Shown here in pieces: positions 17,136-26,499 of a stretch of 64,000 nt of DNA (positions are counted from its first letter, which is position 1; each line of letters starts with the position of its first letter). Under the pieces are notes generated by a model. That model was not told the origin of the DNA, ran no database searches, and saw nothing but the letters and a program-made list of their open reading frames with translations. The stretch comes from Parabacteroides sp900760525 (GTDB taxonomy: Bacteria > Bacteroidota > Bacteroidia > Bacteroidales > Tannerellaceae), in NCBI RefSeq assembly GCF_049860805.1, contig NZ_CP187555.1, positions 4,092,001-4,156,000 of the forward strand, given 5' to 3'. Position numbers and translations under genes: made by a program.

Positions 17136-18644
17136 ATGGCAGGAGGAATGAAGCGGCTCGCAGGAGAGACCGCAATTTATGGCGTCAGCAGCATTGTCGG
17201 GAAGTTCCTGAACTGGATGCTGGTGCCGATGTATACGCGTGTGCTGGCTACAGAGAGCGATTTCGGGATTGTGACGAATCTGTATGCCTGGACAGCCTTG
17301 TTGATGGTGATATTGACGTATGGGATGGAGACCGGCTTCTTCCGGTTTATGAACAAGAAGGAGATCAAGCTTCCGATGCGGGTATATGCGACGACATTGT
17401 TCAGCCTGGCGTTCACTTCCGTTCTGTTTATGGTGTTTGTGTTCAGTGCGTTGACGCCGGTCAGCAATTTCTTAGGATATGGTGCGCACCCAGAATATAT
17501 CGGGATGATGGCGGGGATCGTGGCGGTGGATGCTTTTTGCTGCATTCCGTTTGCTTTTCTCAGGTATCAGGGGAAGGCGGTTCGCTTTGCGGTGATCAAG
17601 CTGCTGAATATATTCCTGAATATCATATTGGTGATATTCTTCCTGATCGCCTGCCCGTGGCTGTATGAGCATGCGCCGGGATTGATCAGCTGGTTTTATG
17701 TACCCGGCTATCAGGTGGAGTATATTTTTGTCAGCAATGTGGTTACTTCGGTGGTGACGTTCTTGCTTTTGGTGCCGGATATGGTACCCGGGTTGCGTGA
17801 GAAAGCCAGTTTTGTGTTGTTGAAACAGATGTTGAAATACTCGTTTCCGATCCTGATCTTAGGGATTGCCGGGATTTTCAACCAGACGGCGGATAAGATT
17901 CTGTTTCCTTTCCTGTTCGAAGATAAGGACTATGCGGCTACCCAGTTGGGTATTTATGGAGCCTGTTTCAAGGTGGCGGTGGTGATGGTGATGTTTATCC
18001 AGGCGTTCCGGTATGCTTACGAGCCTTTTATCTTTGCCAAGAATAAGGATGACGATAATACGAAGGCTTATTCGGAGGCAATGAAGTATTTCATTATCTT
18101 TTCGTTGATTATCTTCCTGGGCGTGATGTATTATCTGGATATTTTGAAATATTTTGTGGACGCCAAGTATTATCCCGGATTGCGTGTCGTGCCGATCGTG
18201 ATGCTGGGGGAATTGTTCTTCGGAATCTATTTTAACCTGTCGTTCTGGTATAAGCTGATCGACCAGACGCAGTGGGGGGCCTACTTCTCGACGATCGGTT
18301 GCGTGGTGACAGTGCTGATGATCGTGTTGCTGGCTCCTGTTTATGGGTATATGGCTTGTGCGTGGGCCTCTTTTGCCAGCAACCTGTTGATGATGGTTCT
18401 CTCTTATGTGATCGGGCAGAAGAAGTTCCCGATCCGGTACGATATAAAGTCGGCGGTGCTTTACGGCATATTGGCGGTCGCTTTCTATTTGGCGGGTATG
18501 TTGCCCCGGATCGATTCGGAAATACTTCGCCTGGGTTACCGTACGGTTTTGCTCCTGGTCTTCCTGGCAATCGTCATAAAGCGGGATCTCCCGTTAAGCG
18601 AGCTGCCTTATATCGGGAAGCGGTTTGCATCTAAGAAGATTTGA
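17136..18644 (+). CDS. Wzx-like polysaccharide flippase (MOP superfamily)
   Basis: The 502-residue inner-membrane protein has about 14 hydrophobic helices. It starts with LAGETAIYGVSSIVGKFLNW and LVPMYTRVL, the usual opening of lipopolysaccharide/oligosaccharide flippases, and has a conserved middle section (LKYSFPILILGIAGIFNQTA, DKILFPFL). No signal peptide is needed. Such proteins move undecaprenyl-linked glycans across the inner membrane. No glycosyltransferase cluster is beside it, and it lies 5 bases after ruvB, a pairing common in Bacteroidales, so the cargo cannot be told. Confidence 0.9.
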   Translation: MAGGMKRLAGETAIYGVSSIVGKFLNWMLVPMYTRVLATESDFGIVTNLYAWTALLMVILTYGMETGFFRFMNKKEIKLPMRVYATTLFSLAFTSVLFMVFVFSALTPVSNFLGYGAHPEYIGMMAGIVAVDAFCCIPFAFLRYQGKAVRFAVIKLLNIFLNIILVIFFLIACPWLYEHAPGLISWFYVPGYQVEYIFVSNVVTSVVTFLLLVPDMVPGLREKASFVLLKQMLKYSFPILILGIAGIFNQTADKILFPFLFEDKDYAATQLGIYGACFKVAVVMVMFIQAFRYAYEPFIFAKNKDDDNTKAYSEAMKYFIIFSLIIFLGVMYYLDILKYFVDAKYYPGLRVVPIVMLGELFFGIYFNLSFWYKLIDQTQWGAYFSTIGCVVTVLMIVLLAPVYGYMACAWASFASNLLMMVLSYVIGQKKFPIRYDIKSAVLYGILAVAFYLAGMLPRIDSEILRLGYRTVLLLVFLAIVIKRDLPLSELPYIGKRFASKKI

Positions 18645-18690
18645 GCGATCGATTTATATCGATACTCCCGTCGATATAAATCGATAGCTC
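18643..18690. terminator. Bidirectional stem-loop between convergent genes
   Basis: GAGCGATCGATTTATATCGA (18643-18662) pairs with TCGATATAAATCGATAGCTC (18671-18690) with a single mismatch and an 8-base loop. It spans the flippase stop and lies 35 bases beyond the kinase stop on the other strand. No long U-tract is present, so termination may rely on the stem alone. Confidence 0.6.
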
Positions 18691-18724
18691 AAATCCGGCA
18701 AGAACCGGAATAAAAATCTTTTTG

Positions 18725-20794
18725 TTATTTGTAGGGATTTACCGGCAACCGCAGCACGAACCGGGCTCCTCCGGTGTAGCCGGTGTCTAATTTGAGGGAA
18801 CCGTTGAGACGCTGGGTGATGAGGCGGCAAAGGTAGAGGCCGAGACCCGAACCGGGGATGAAGTCGTCGTTTTTGGTGAAACGTTCGAAAATCCATTCGC
18901 TCTTATCAGCCGGGATTCCGCATCCCGTGTCGGTGATGCTGATACACATGGTCTTTCCGTCGTCTTCGGACTGGTAAGAAAGCGTGATGCTCCCCCGATC
19001 CGTGAACTTGTTCGCGTTGTTCAGCAGATGGGCGATGATAATGCTGAAATGATTCGAGTCCGAATAGATCAGGTCATTGTTCTTGTCGCCTTCGACCAGG
19101 TAATGGATATCCGGCTTCTGCTGTGACTTTTTCAACTGGTTCATCTCGTGGTTGCAAAGCAGGTCGATGTGGACCGGTTCCAACGGAAGGACTTCGTTGC
19201 TGCTATCCAACTGGGCGATAACCAATACATCGTTCATCATCGAAGTGATATTATTGCAGTTCGTATAGATGATCTTGCTGAATTCCTTTTTTTCCTCCGG
19301 GCTTATGCCGTCGCCGGTGATCAGTTCGGCAAAGCCGTTGATCGCATTTAGCGGCGTGCGTACTTCGTGGCACATATTCTTGATAAAGGCGTTCTTCATC
19401 CGTTCGCTTTCCTGCGCCTTTTCACTGGCGATGACTACCAGCCGGTTTGATTCCTGCAGCTCCTTGTACAGCGATTTGATCTTTCCTAAGCGGAAGAAGA
19501 TGAAGATTCCGAAACAGATTGAAAGGATGAGCAACGCAAGGAATAGATATAACTGACTTCGGCTTTTTTGCAGGTCTACTTCCAACGCCTTTTTCTCAAC
19601 CACCAGCTCGTCTACATGTTTTTTGATCTCCAGGTCTTCGACTTTGTTTTCCATGCTTCGCGTGCGTGCGGAATCCAAGAGCACGGTATATTCCTTGTAG
19701 GCTTCGTAGGCATCTTTGTATCTGTGCAGACTGTCGAGACAGTCGATTTTGTCTTTTAGCGTCAGGACGATGTTTTCGGTCAGGTCGAACTGGAAATCGC
19801 CGTGGCGGAAATAATAGATGACCGAATCGTTGTAATCTGCTGCTTTCTGGAAGTCCCGTATCGACTTATAATAGTTGAGCGAAGTGAAATAACGGTCATA
19901 TTCGGCCGAGAATGCGGCATCTTCGGGATATTTCTTGTTCAAGCTGATGAAGTAGTTGAAATAGTAGGTTGACATGTCTCTTCCGACCGTTTCTGTTGCG
20001 GTTGCCAAAGTGGAGTAGGCGTTCAGCAGATGTCGTTTGCTTGTGTACGGGCGCTTCTTCATCTCTTTTGTGTCTGCATATTCTTTTTGCATGTTCAGGT
20101 AGCGGAGGGAGGCTTTCACCCGATCTTCGGGAGTCGCTTCCATAAGGCTCAGTATGTTGAGCGTATTCAGGCGGAACAGATACGAATAGCGGAGCGGAAT
20201 ATTGTCCGACAGCTTGATCAGGTTGTTCATGTAGTAACATACCTCTTTATAGATAGCATCCTGGTTTTTCGGATCGACCCGGTTGCTGTTTGCCATACCG
20301 AGAAGATAATAGTTCGATATTTTGTCGAGAACCGGCATATCTTTTTCCGTTTCGAGGCGGAGTTTGTATTTTTCAATCAGTTTCATCCGGTCTTCGCCTT
20401 TGGTGTAATAGACAACACGGACATCCATGATCGTTTTCATATATGTGACGAGGAAATCGCGTGCTTTCCCTTTCAGTTCCCTTTCGGCTTCGGCGATATA
20501 TACCTTTGCGCTGTCCTTGGCATCGGTATTCACATAAAAGCGTAAGATTTCGGTCAGGGCCGCTTCCTTATAATAGTCTTCGTCTTCTTCAAGGGCGAGC
20601 CTATAGAGTTGTTTGGCATATTCCACCTGCTCTTCTTGTCGGGAAATATCCATCAGATTAGTTATGATTTCCAGTTTTTGTAAAGGAGATGAGGCAGATG
20701 ACAAGGCCACCGACAGCGAATCCTTCACTGCTGTATTCGCCTCCATAGAGAGGGAAAAAGCGAGGAAGTATATCAAGAGAATGTAGTGTTTCAT
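18725..20794 (-). CDS. Orphan sensor histidine kinase with periplasmic TPR domain
   Basis: A 689-residue membrane kinase. A signal sequence (MKHYILLIYFLAFSLSMEA) leads to a helical TPR-like sensor of about 390 residues. One transmembrane helix (LYLFLALLILSICFGIFIFF) lies near 413-433, followed by a short coiled coil. The HisKA domain has FIKNMCHEVRTPLNAI with the phospho-accepting histidine near 475, and the HATPase domain has NNANKFTD (N box), DTGCGI (G1) and GSGLGLYL (G2). No receiver or effector domain is fused and no response regulator is adjacent, so its partner is elsewhere. The stimulus is unknown. It converges on the flippase gene. Confidence 0.92.
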   Translation of the reverse strand: MKHYILLIYFLAFSLSMEANTAVKDSLSVALSSASSPLQKLEIITNLMDISRQEEQVEYAKQLYRLALEEDEDYYKEAALTEILRFYVNTDAKDSAKVYIAEAERELKGKARDFLVTYMKTIMDVRVVYYTKGEDRMKLIEKYKLRLETEKDMPVLDKISNYYLLGMANSNRVDPKNQDAIYKEVCYYMNNLIKLSDNIPLRYSYLFRLNTLNILSLMEATPEDRVKASLRYLNMQKEYADTKEMKKRPYTSKRHLLNAYSTLATATETVGRDMSTYYFNYFISLNKKYPEDAAFSAEYDRYFTSLNYYKSIRDFQKAADYNDSVIYYFRHGDFQFDLTENIVLTLKDKIDCLDSLHRYKDAYEAYKEYTVLLDSARTRSMENKVEDLEIKKHVDELVVEKKALEVDLQKSRSQLYLFLALLILSICFGIFIFFRLGKIKSLYKELQESNRLVVIASEKAQESERMKNAFIKNMCHEVRTPLNAINGFAELITGDGISPEEKKEFSKIIYTNCNNITSMMNDVLVIAQLDSSNEVLPLEPVHIDLLCNHEMNQLKKSQQKPDIHYLVEGDKNNDLIYSDSNHFSIIIAHLLNNANKFTDRGSITLSYQSEDDGKTMCISITDTGCGIPADKSEWIFERFTKNDDFIPGSGLGLYLCRLITQRLNGSLKLDTGYTGGARFVLRLPVNPYK

Positions 20795-20850
20795 CTTGTT
20801 TACCGGGATTAATTGAGAGTGTTCGTTGTTGTTTCTGTATTGTACATTTG

Positions 20851-20858
20851 CAAAGTTA
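20851..20858 (-). promoter_or_regulatory. -7 box of the sensor kinase gene
   Basis: The minus strand reads TAACTTTG, an exact TAnnTTTG match, 56 bases before the ATG at 20794. Confidence 0.55.
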
Positions 20859-20941
20859 AGTGAAAATCAATAATTATCAAGATATATGCCTCGCTTATTT
20901 TATGTTCACAGCTCTTATTTTTTATTTCGAGATACTATTTC

Positions 20942-20949
20942 TATCTTTG
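20942..20949 (+). promoter_or_regulatory. -7 box upstream of the DUF389 gene
   Basis: TATCTTTG fits TAnnTTTG. It is 99 bases before the ATG at 21049, leaving a leader of about 90 bases with no recognised element. Confidence 0.55.
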
Positions 20950-21048
20950 TGCGGTTTAGGCGATGTGTTAAAACGGTAGTGAGAGAGTGTTGGCCATTGT
21001 AAAGATCGTTTAACGGGATGTCCGGATACAAACATTGATTTTAATAGG

Positions 21049-22407
21049 ATGGAAAAAGGATTGTTGCACAAGCAGATTAGGGACTTCTTTGTCCGTAATT
21101 TCGATGTCCGCCAGGAAAAGGAAGATGAACTCGAAACGATCGAGTCTATCAAGAAAGGCATAGAGTTTAAGGGGACGAACCTCTGGGTTCTGATCTTTGC
21201 AACCTTCGTAGCTTCGCTGGGTTTGAATACGAACTCGACGGCGGTGATTATCGGTGCGATGTTGATCTCCCCGCTGATGGGTCCCATCATGGGGTTCGGC
21301 CTGGGATTGGGGATCTCCGATTTCGATCTGATCAAACGCTCCTTCCGCAATTTCGCAACGGCGACGGTATTCAGTGTCATCACTTCGACGCTTTTTTTCC
21401 TGATCTCTCCGATCAGCGAGGCGCAGAGCGAGTTGCTGGCCCGTACGCAGCCAACCGTCTATGACGTGCTGATCGCTTTCTTCGGCGGTCTGGCCGGGAT
21501 TGTGGCCAGTTCGACCAAGAGCAAGGGGAATGTGATTCCCGGCGTGGCGATCGCTACGGCTTTGATGCCGCCGCTTTGTACGGCCGGATTCGGGCTGGCG
21601 AGCGGCAACCTGTATTATTTCTTCGGCGCTTTCTACCTCTATTTTATCAATACGGTGTTTATCAGCCTGGCTACCTATGTGGTGGTCCGCCTGCTCAAAT
21701 ATCCGAAGAAAGTCTTCCTGGACAAACAGCGCGAGAAGATCGTGACGCGTTATGTCGGGGTGATCGTCTTTTTTACCATCGTGCCGAGCCTTTTCCTGAG
21801 CTACAACCTGATCCGGGCCAGTTATTTCAACGACCGGGTACGGACGTTCGTTGCGGATGAGCTGAGTTTCCCGAACACGCAGATATTGAGTAAGACGGTG
21901 ACCGACACCAGCGACAAGAAAGAGGTGAAAGTAGTCCTGATCGGCGAGACCGTGCCGGAAACGATGATTACGAACGCCCGTGCCAAGATGCCGAAATACG
22001 GTCTGAAGAACGTGGGGCTTATCGTGCAGCAGGGTTTCGGGAAGGAAGCCACCGATATCAACGAGTTGAAAAGCCTGCTGATGCAAGACCTATATAAGAA
22101 TAGCGAAGAGGTCCTTCGGGCGCAGTCCGTCCAGATCGATTCGCTGAAACGCGACCTGAACAAATATCACAGTTATAATCATCTTACGTCCGAGTTGATG
22201 CCGGAAATGAAAGTTCTTTTCCCTTATATCAAGGAAGTCTCCTGTTCGCATACCTATCTGATGGATATGGATAGCATTAAACCCGATACCGTCCTGTTAG
22301 TCTACCTGAAAAGCAAAGAAAAGATACGCGAGCCGGAACAGGAAAAGATTAAGAAATGGCTGGCTGCGCGTGTAGAACAAAAGAAAATCAAATTAATTAT
22401 TGAATAA
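21049..22407 (+). CDS. DUF389 multi-pass membrane protein
   Basis: The 452-residue protein has the DUF389 core: NLWVLIFATFVASLGLNTNS followed by AVIIGAMLISPLMGPIMGFG, several further helices (ATVFSVITSTLFFLISPIS, IVASSTKSKGNVIPGVAIAT, ALMPPLCTAGFGLASGN), and a soluble C-terminal part of about 180 residues. The conserved small-residue and proline motifs in the helices are intact. Function is unknown; a transport or channel role has been suggested for relatives. Its stop overlaps an alternative TTG start of the next gene, so the pair is probably co-transcribed. Confidence 0.92.
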   Translation: MEKGLLHKQIRDFFVRNFDVRQEKEDELETIESIKKGIEFKGTNLWVLIFATFVASLGLNTNSTAVIIGAMLISPLMGPIMGFGLGLGISDFDLIKRSFRNFATATVFSVITSTLFFLISPISEAQSELLARTQPTVYDVLIAFFGGLAGIVASSTKSKGNVIPGVAIATALMPPLCTAGFGLASGNLYYFFGAFYLYFINTVFISLATYVVVRLLKYPKKVFLDKQREKIVTRYVGVIVFFTIVPSLFLSYNLIRASYFNDRVRTFVADELSFPNTQILSKTVTDTSDKKEVKVVLIGETVPETMITNARAKMPKYGLKNVGLIVQQGFGKEATDINELKSLLMQDLYKNSEEVLRAQSVQIDSLKRDLNKYHSYNHLTSELMPEMKVLFPYIKEVSCSHTYLMDMDSIKPDTVLLVYLKSKEKIREPEQEKIKKWLAARVEQKKIKLIIE

Positions 22408-22426
22408 CGAACAAAGAATGAATTTT

Positions 22427-24559
22427 ATGAAGAAGTTGTGGGCAGTGTTACTGCTTCTCGTTGCTTCAGGCCAAGTGTTTGCCGATGAGGGCATGTGGGT
22501 GCTGAAAGAGTTGAATAAACAAAACTTAGAGAGGATGAAGGAGTTGGGATTTACTCCGTCTTACGAACAGTTGTACAGTGAAACTGACCCGTGTGTAGCC
22601 AATGCCGTGGTGATCTTCGGAGGAGGATGTAGCGGTATCACCGTCTCTAATGAAGGGTTGGTCTTCACCAACCACCATTGTGGTTTCGGTTCGATCCAGC
22701 AGTTGAGCAGTGTGGAACACGATTACCTGAAAGACGGTTTCGTTTCGCAGAGTAAGGAAGAAGAGTTGCCGGTTCCGGGCCTGACAGTACGCTACTTGCG
22801 TGAGACGGTGGACGTGAGCGACCGTATCAATTCACAGATAGCTTCGATTAAGGAAGAGCACCTGCGTCTGGCCGCTGCCGACTCGATCGGGCAGGCAATG
22901 GCCGATTCCGTAGGGAATACGGAATTCCTGGCTGCCGACGTTGTGCCGTTCTACAATAATAACAAGTATTTTTTGATCGTTTACGATGTCTTCAACGATG
23001 TCCGCATGGTGTTCGCCCCGCCCAGCTCGGTCGGTAAGTTCGGCGGCGATACGGACAACTGGATGTGGCCGCGCCATACGGGCGACTTCTCCGTGTTCCG
23101 CGTATATGCCGGCGCTGACAACAAACCGGCTGCCTACAGCAAGGATAACAAGCCGTACCAGCCTAAATACGTGGCCGAAGTGTCGTTGCAAGGTTATGAG
23201 GACAAGGATTACGCGATGACGATCGGTTTCCCCGGCAGCACGGACCGTTACCTCTGCTCATGGGGTGTGCAGCAGCGTATCGAGGATAGCAACAAACCAC
23301 GTATCGAAGTGCGTGGCATCAAGCAGGCGATCTGGAAAGACGCGATGTTGAAGAGCGACGAGGTGCGTATCAAATATGCCTCCAAATATGCCGGCAGCTC
23401 CAACTATTGGAAGAACTCGATCGGTATGAACAAGGGGCTTGCCAACCTGAAAGTGATCGAACGCAAACGCGAAGAGGAAGCCGCTTTTGCCGCCTGGGTG
23501 GCACAGGATGCGAAGCGTAAAGAGGTGTACGGCGACGTCCTGAACCTGTTGGAAAAAGGATATACTTCTTCCGGCGAATATAAAAAGATCTCCACTTACT
23601 TAGGCGAAGCGTTCCTGAGCGGCGCCGAGATCGTGAAGCTGGCCCGCATGATCCAGAGCGTGGACGTGAAGGGCTCTACCCCGGAAGAGATCGATATTTT
23701 CCTCGAAGACAATATCAAACCTTTCTTCAAGGATTATGACGCAAGCCTCGACCAGAAGGTGCTGGCTGCCATGATGAAGATCGTAAAGGAACGGGTTCCG
23801 GCAGAGAATCTCCCGGATATTTACAAGAAGGTGGACAAAAAGTATAAAGGCGATTATGCGAAGTATGCCGCCGATGTATTCAAGAAGACCTCTATCCTGT
23901 CTTACGACAATATCGCCTCCATGCTGAAGGACCAGAAGAAATATGCGAAACTGAAGAAGGACCCGGCAGCTGAACTGAGCCTGTCCGTCCTGATCTCCCT
24001 CTTCGAATTGCAGCAGCTTACGGGTGATTCTTATTACGATATCGCTAAGGGCGAACGCCTCTATTTCGCAGGCTTGAAAGAGATGTACCCGGAAAAGGCG
24101 CTTTCTTCGGACGCCAACTTTACGATGCGTGTGAGCTACGGCTCTATCGGCGGCTATCGTCCGTACGATGCTGCCTGGTATGATTATTATACGACCCAAA
24201 AGGGCATCTTTGAAAAGGAAAATCCGGAAAGCGACGAGTTCTGGGTTCAGCCTGAAATCCTCGACCTGATCCGCAGCAAGGACTTCGGCCAATATGCCAA
24301 CAAGGACGGAGAGTTGCAGCTTTGTTTCCTTTCCAACAACGATATAACAGGCGGTAACTCCGGCAGCCCGGTATTCGACAAGAACGCCCGCCTGATCGGC
24401 CTCGCTTTCGATGGCAACTGGGAAGCGATGAGCGGCGACATCGCCTTCGAACCGGACTTGCAGCGCACGATCAGCGTCGACATACGCTATGTGCTGTATA
24501 TGATCGACAAGTGGGGAAAATGCCCGCGGCTCATCGAAGAGTTGAAATTGGTGAAATAG
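22427..24559 (+). CDS. S46 family dipeptidyl-peptidase, DPP7 type
   Basis: A roughly 710-residue periplasmic serine exopeptidase that removes dipeptides from the N-terminus of oligopeptides. The ATG at 22427 is chosen because it places a standard signal peptide (MKKLWAVLLLLVASGQVFA) at the start; ATG 22418 and TTG 22400 are possible alternatives. The triad segments are TNHHCGFGSIQQL (His near 82), GGDTDNWMWPRHTGDF (Asp near 207) and ITGGNSGSPVF (Ser 645). Eighteen residues after the serine lies Gly in AFDGNWE. In this family Gly at that site marks DPP7 (hydrophobic P1), whereas DPP11 has Arg for acidic P1. A terminator hairpin follows. Confidence 0.93.
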   Translation: MKKLWAVLLLLVASGQVFADEGMWVLKELNKQNLERMKELGFTPSYEQLYSETDPCVANAVVIFGGGCSGITVSNEGLVFTNHHCGFGSIQQLSSVEHDYLKDGFVSQSKEEELPVPGLTVRYLRETVDVSDRINSQIASIKEEHLRLAAADSIGQAMADSVGNTEFLAADVVPFYNNNKYFLIVYDVFNDVRMVFAPPSSVGKFGGDTDNWMWPRHTGDFSVFRVYAGADNKPAAYSKDNKPYQPKYVAEVSLQGYEDKDYAMTIGFPGSTDRYLCSWGVQQRIEDSNKPRIEVRGIKQAIWKDAMLKSDEVRIKYASKYAGSSNYWKNSIGMNKGLANLKVIERKREEEAAFAAWVAQDAKRKEVYGDVLNLLEKGYTSSGEYKKISTYLGEAFLSGAEIVKLARMIQSVDVKGSTPEEIDIFLEDNIKPFFKDYDASLDQKVLAAMMKIVKERVPAENLPDIYKKVDKKYKGDYAKYAADVFKKTSILSYDNIASMLKDQKKYAKLKKDPAAELSLSVLISLFELQQLTGDSYYDIAKGERLYFAGLKEMYPEKALSSDANFTMRVSYGSIGGYRPYDAAWYDYYTTQKGIFEKENPESDEFWVQPEILDLIRSKDFGQYANKDGELQLCFLSNNDITGGNSGSPVFDKNARLIGLAFDGNWEAMSGDIAFEPDLQRTISVDIRYVLYMIDKWGKCPRLIEELKLVK

Positions 24560-24590
24560 GGAGGAAACGGATTCCTGTGACTGTAAATAG

Positions 24591-24650
24591 TAAATGCCGC
24601 CTCCGGCCTTCGACCGAAAAACTCGAAGGCCGGAGGTGGCATTTATCTTT
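24591..24650 (+). terminator. Strong stem-loop terminator after the S46 peptidase gene
   Basis: A 23-base arm at 24591-24613 pairs with 24623-24645 (core GCCTCCGGCCTTCGA) with one G-U pair and a 9-base loop, followed by TCTTTT. The size, GC core and position 31 bases after the stop codon make this a clear intrinsic terminator. Confidence 0.85.
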
Positions 24651-24759
24651 TCAGTATCTCTTGTACTTTTTTATCTTTGCTGGCTTTGGTGTATTCATGA
24701 TGTTTGTATTGTTCTTCTAATTCGTCTGTATACCTTTCCATTTCGTCCCAGCTCTTCAT
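24643..24759 (-). pseudogene. Short charged C-terminal coding remnant
   Basis: On the minus strand a frame open from about 24870 to the TAA at 24643-24645 encodes a charged helical stretch including YEELIQDLMKSWDEMERYTD and ELEEQYKHHEYTKASKDKKV, ending QEILKR. The composition looks coding, but the only ATG (24759) would give 38 residues, and no start exists nearer the open frame's beginning. It may be the tail of a lost gene or a small protein. Its stop overlaps the terminator arm. Not recognised as any family. Confidence 0.35.
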
Positions 24760-24861
24760 GAGGTCTTGTATAAGCTCTTCGTAGTTTTCATCTTTTATAC
24801 TGTTTGCCGGATTGTTTTTATTCCCGTAAGGTAAAAGAAGATGTATTACGTCTAATTTCGT

Positions 24862-24869
24862 TACTTTTG
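24862..24869 (+). promoter_or_regulatory. -7 box of the sulfatase-GH31 unit
   Basis: TACTTTTG matches TAnnTTTG, 30 bases before the chosen ATG at 24899, giving a short leader. Confidence 0.6.
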
Positions 24870-24898
24870 CCTATAGAAAACAGAAAATATTGCATGCC

Positions 24899-26473
24899 AT
24901 GAAAACATTCAACCAATTGATCATCGGTGCCGGCCTCCTGGCGGCAGCCTCTCCGGCGGCGGTAGCCGAAAAGCCGGTGGCGGACGGCGGACGCCCGAAC
25001 ATCCTCTTTATCCTTTCCGACGACCATACCTCGCAGGCGTGGGGGATATACGGCGGAATCCTGAGCGATTATGTGAAAAACGAGAATATCCGGCGCCTGG
25101 CAGCCGAAGGATGCGTGCTCGACAACTGCCTGTGCACGAACTCGATCTCCGCGCCCAGCCGTGCCGCGATCATGACAGGCGCCTACAGCCATCATAACGG
25201 AGTCTACACGCTCGAAGACGGGCTCGACCCGATGGCGGACAATATCGCCAAGCAGATGCAGCAAGGCGGCTACCAGACTGCGCTGATCGGCAAGTGGCAT
25301 CTGAAGAAACAACCTTCCGGCTTCGATTACTTCTCTGTTTTCCACGACCAAGGGGAATACTGGGACCCGTTGTTCAAGACCGCCGAAGGGTGGGTGGACG
25401 ACGACCAGGGAAAGAGCGGGAAGACGGAGAAAGGTTTCTCGACCGACCTGGTGACCGACAAGACGATCCAGTGGATCCGTTCGCGAGATAAGGACCAGCC
25501 CTTTATGATGTGTTGCCATTTCAAGGCGACACACGAACCCTGGGATTTCCCCGAACGGCTCGCGCATCTTTACGACGATGTCACCTTTCCCGAACCTGCC
25601 AGCATGATGGAGTTCGGACCCGGGAAGTCCGGGCGCACGTTCCCCGGGCAGCAACTCGAAAATATGGCGTGGCGCTGGGAGACGGCTTCCAAAGATCCGG
25701 ATTCCTGGTGGTGCAAATACCCCGAACTGCCTTTCTCTATCCAGGGAATGGGGAAGGAGGAGGCCCGGCGTAAGACGTATCAGAAGATGATCAAGGATTA
25801 CCTGCGTTGCGGGGCGGCCATCGACGACAATATCGGCCGCCTGCTGCATTTCCTCGATGAGGAAGGGCTGTCTGAGAATACGATCGTGGTGTATGTCTCC
25901 GACCAGGGTTATTTCCTCGGCGAGCACGGCTTCTTTGATAAGCGCATGATGTTCGAGGAACCGCTCCGGATGCCTTTTGTCATTCGCTACCCGAAGGAGA
26001 TCCCTGCCGGGACGCGCAACGCCGACATCATCCTCAACACCGACTTTGCCGCCACGCTGGCCGACTATGCCGGGGTGGACGCCCCGTCGTGTAGCGAAGG
26101 CCGCAGCTTCCGCGACAACCTGAAAGGCGAGACTCCGCGCGACTGGCGGCAGTCCATGTACTACCGCTACTGGACGCATCACAAAATACGTCCGGCCCAC
26201 ATGGGAATCCGCAACCATCGCTATAAACTGATGTTCCTCTACGGCGACCCGCTGAATGCAACGGGATCGGATAAGGCCCCGGTCACTCCGTCCTGGGAGT
26301 TTTATGACCTGCTTGCCGACCCGCACGAAGATCATAACCTCTACAATTCCCCAGCTTATGCCGGAGAAATCGAGACGATGAAACGCGAACTTCTGAAGCT
26401 CCGCCGGGAGGTGGGAGACACCGATGCCGCTACGCCGCGGATGCAGGAAATACTGGACGAATATTACTGGTGA
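24899..26473 (+). CDS. Exported type I sulfatase, Ser-type
   Basis: A 524-residue formylglycine sulfatase. The start is taken at ATG 24899 (MKTFNQLIIGAGLLAAASPA), which gives a signal peptide ending near AVAEKP; an upstream TTG is less likely. Metal-site residues appear in ILFILSDDH and in SDQGYFLGEHG. The modified residue lies in SISAPSRAAIMTG: Ser84 in S-x-P-S-R, so maturation needs the radical enzyme anSME rather than FGE. LIGKWHLKK supplies the Lys/His pair. It removes sulfate esters from a sugar in the periplasm. It is followed 26 bases later by GH31, suggesting joint action on one substrate. The substrate subfamily cannot be named from motifs. Confidence 0.9.
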   Translation: MKTFNQLIIGAGLLAAASPAAVAEKPVADGGRPNILFILSDDHTSQAWGIYGGILSDYVKNENIRRLAAEGCVLDNCLCTNSISAPSRAAIMTGAYSHHNGVYTLEDGLDPMADNIAKQMQQGGYQTALIGKWHLKKQPSGFDYFSVFHDQGEYWDPLFKTAEGWVDDDQGKSGKTEKGFSTDLVTDKTIQWIRSRDKDQPFMMCCHFKATHEPWDFPERLAHLYDDVTFPEPASMMEFGPGKSGRTFPGQQLENMAWRWETASKDPDSWWCKYPELPFSIQGMGKEEARRKTYQKMIKDYLRCGAAIDDNIGRLLHFLDEEGLSENTIVVYVSDQGYFLGEHGFFDKRMMFEEPLRMPFVIRYPKEIPAGTRNADIILNTDFAATLADYAGVDAPSCSEGRSFRDNLKGETPRDWRQSMYYRYWTHHKIRPAHMGIRNHRYKLMFLYGDPLNATGSDKAPVTPSWEFYDLLADPHEDHNLYNSPAYAGEIETMKRELLKLRREVGDTDAATPRMQEILDEYYW

Positions 26474-26499
26474 TCCTTTGTCTTTTATCTTAATTTGTA

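Noticed and set aside
18643..18690. Attachment site or invertible promoter reading of the 20-bp inverted repeat
   Set aside because: It sits between convergent gene ends, has an 8-base loop and no recombinase nearby; terminator is simpler.
24818..26335. 505-codon minus-strand frame opposite the sulfatase
   Set aside because: The sulfatase has intact metal and formylglycine motifs; the opposite frame has no family resemblance.
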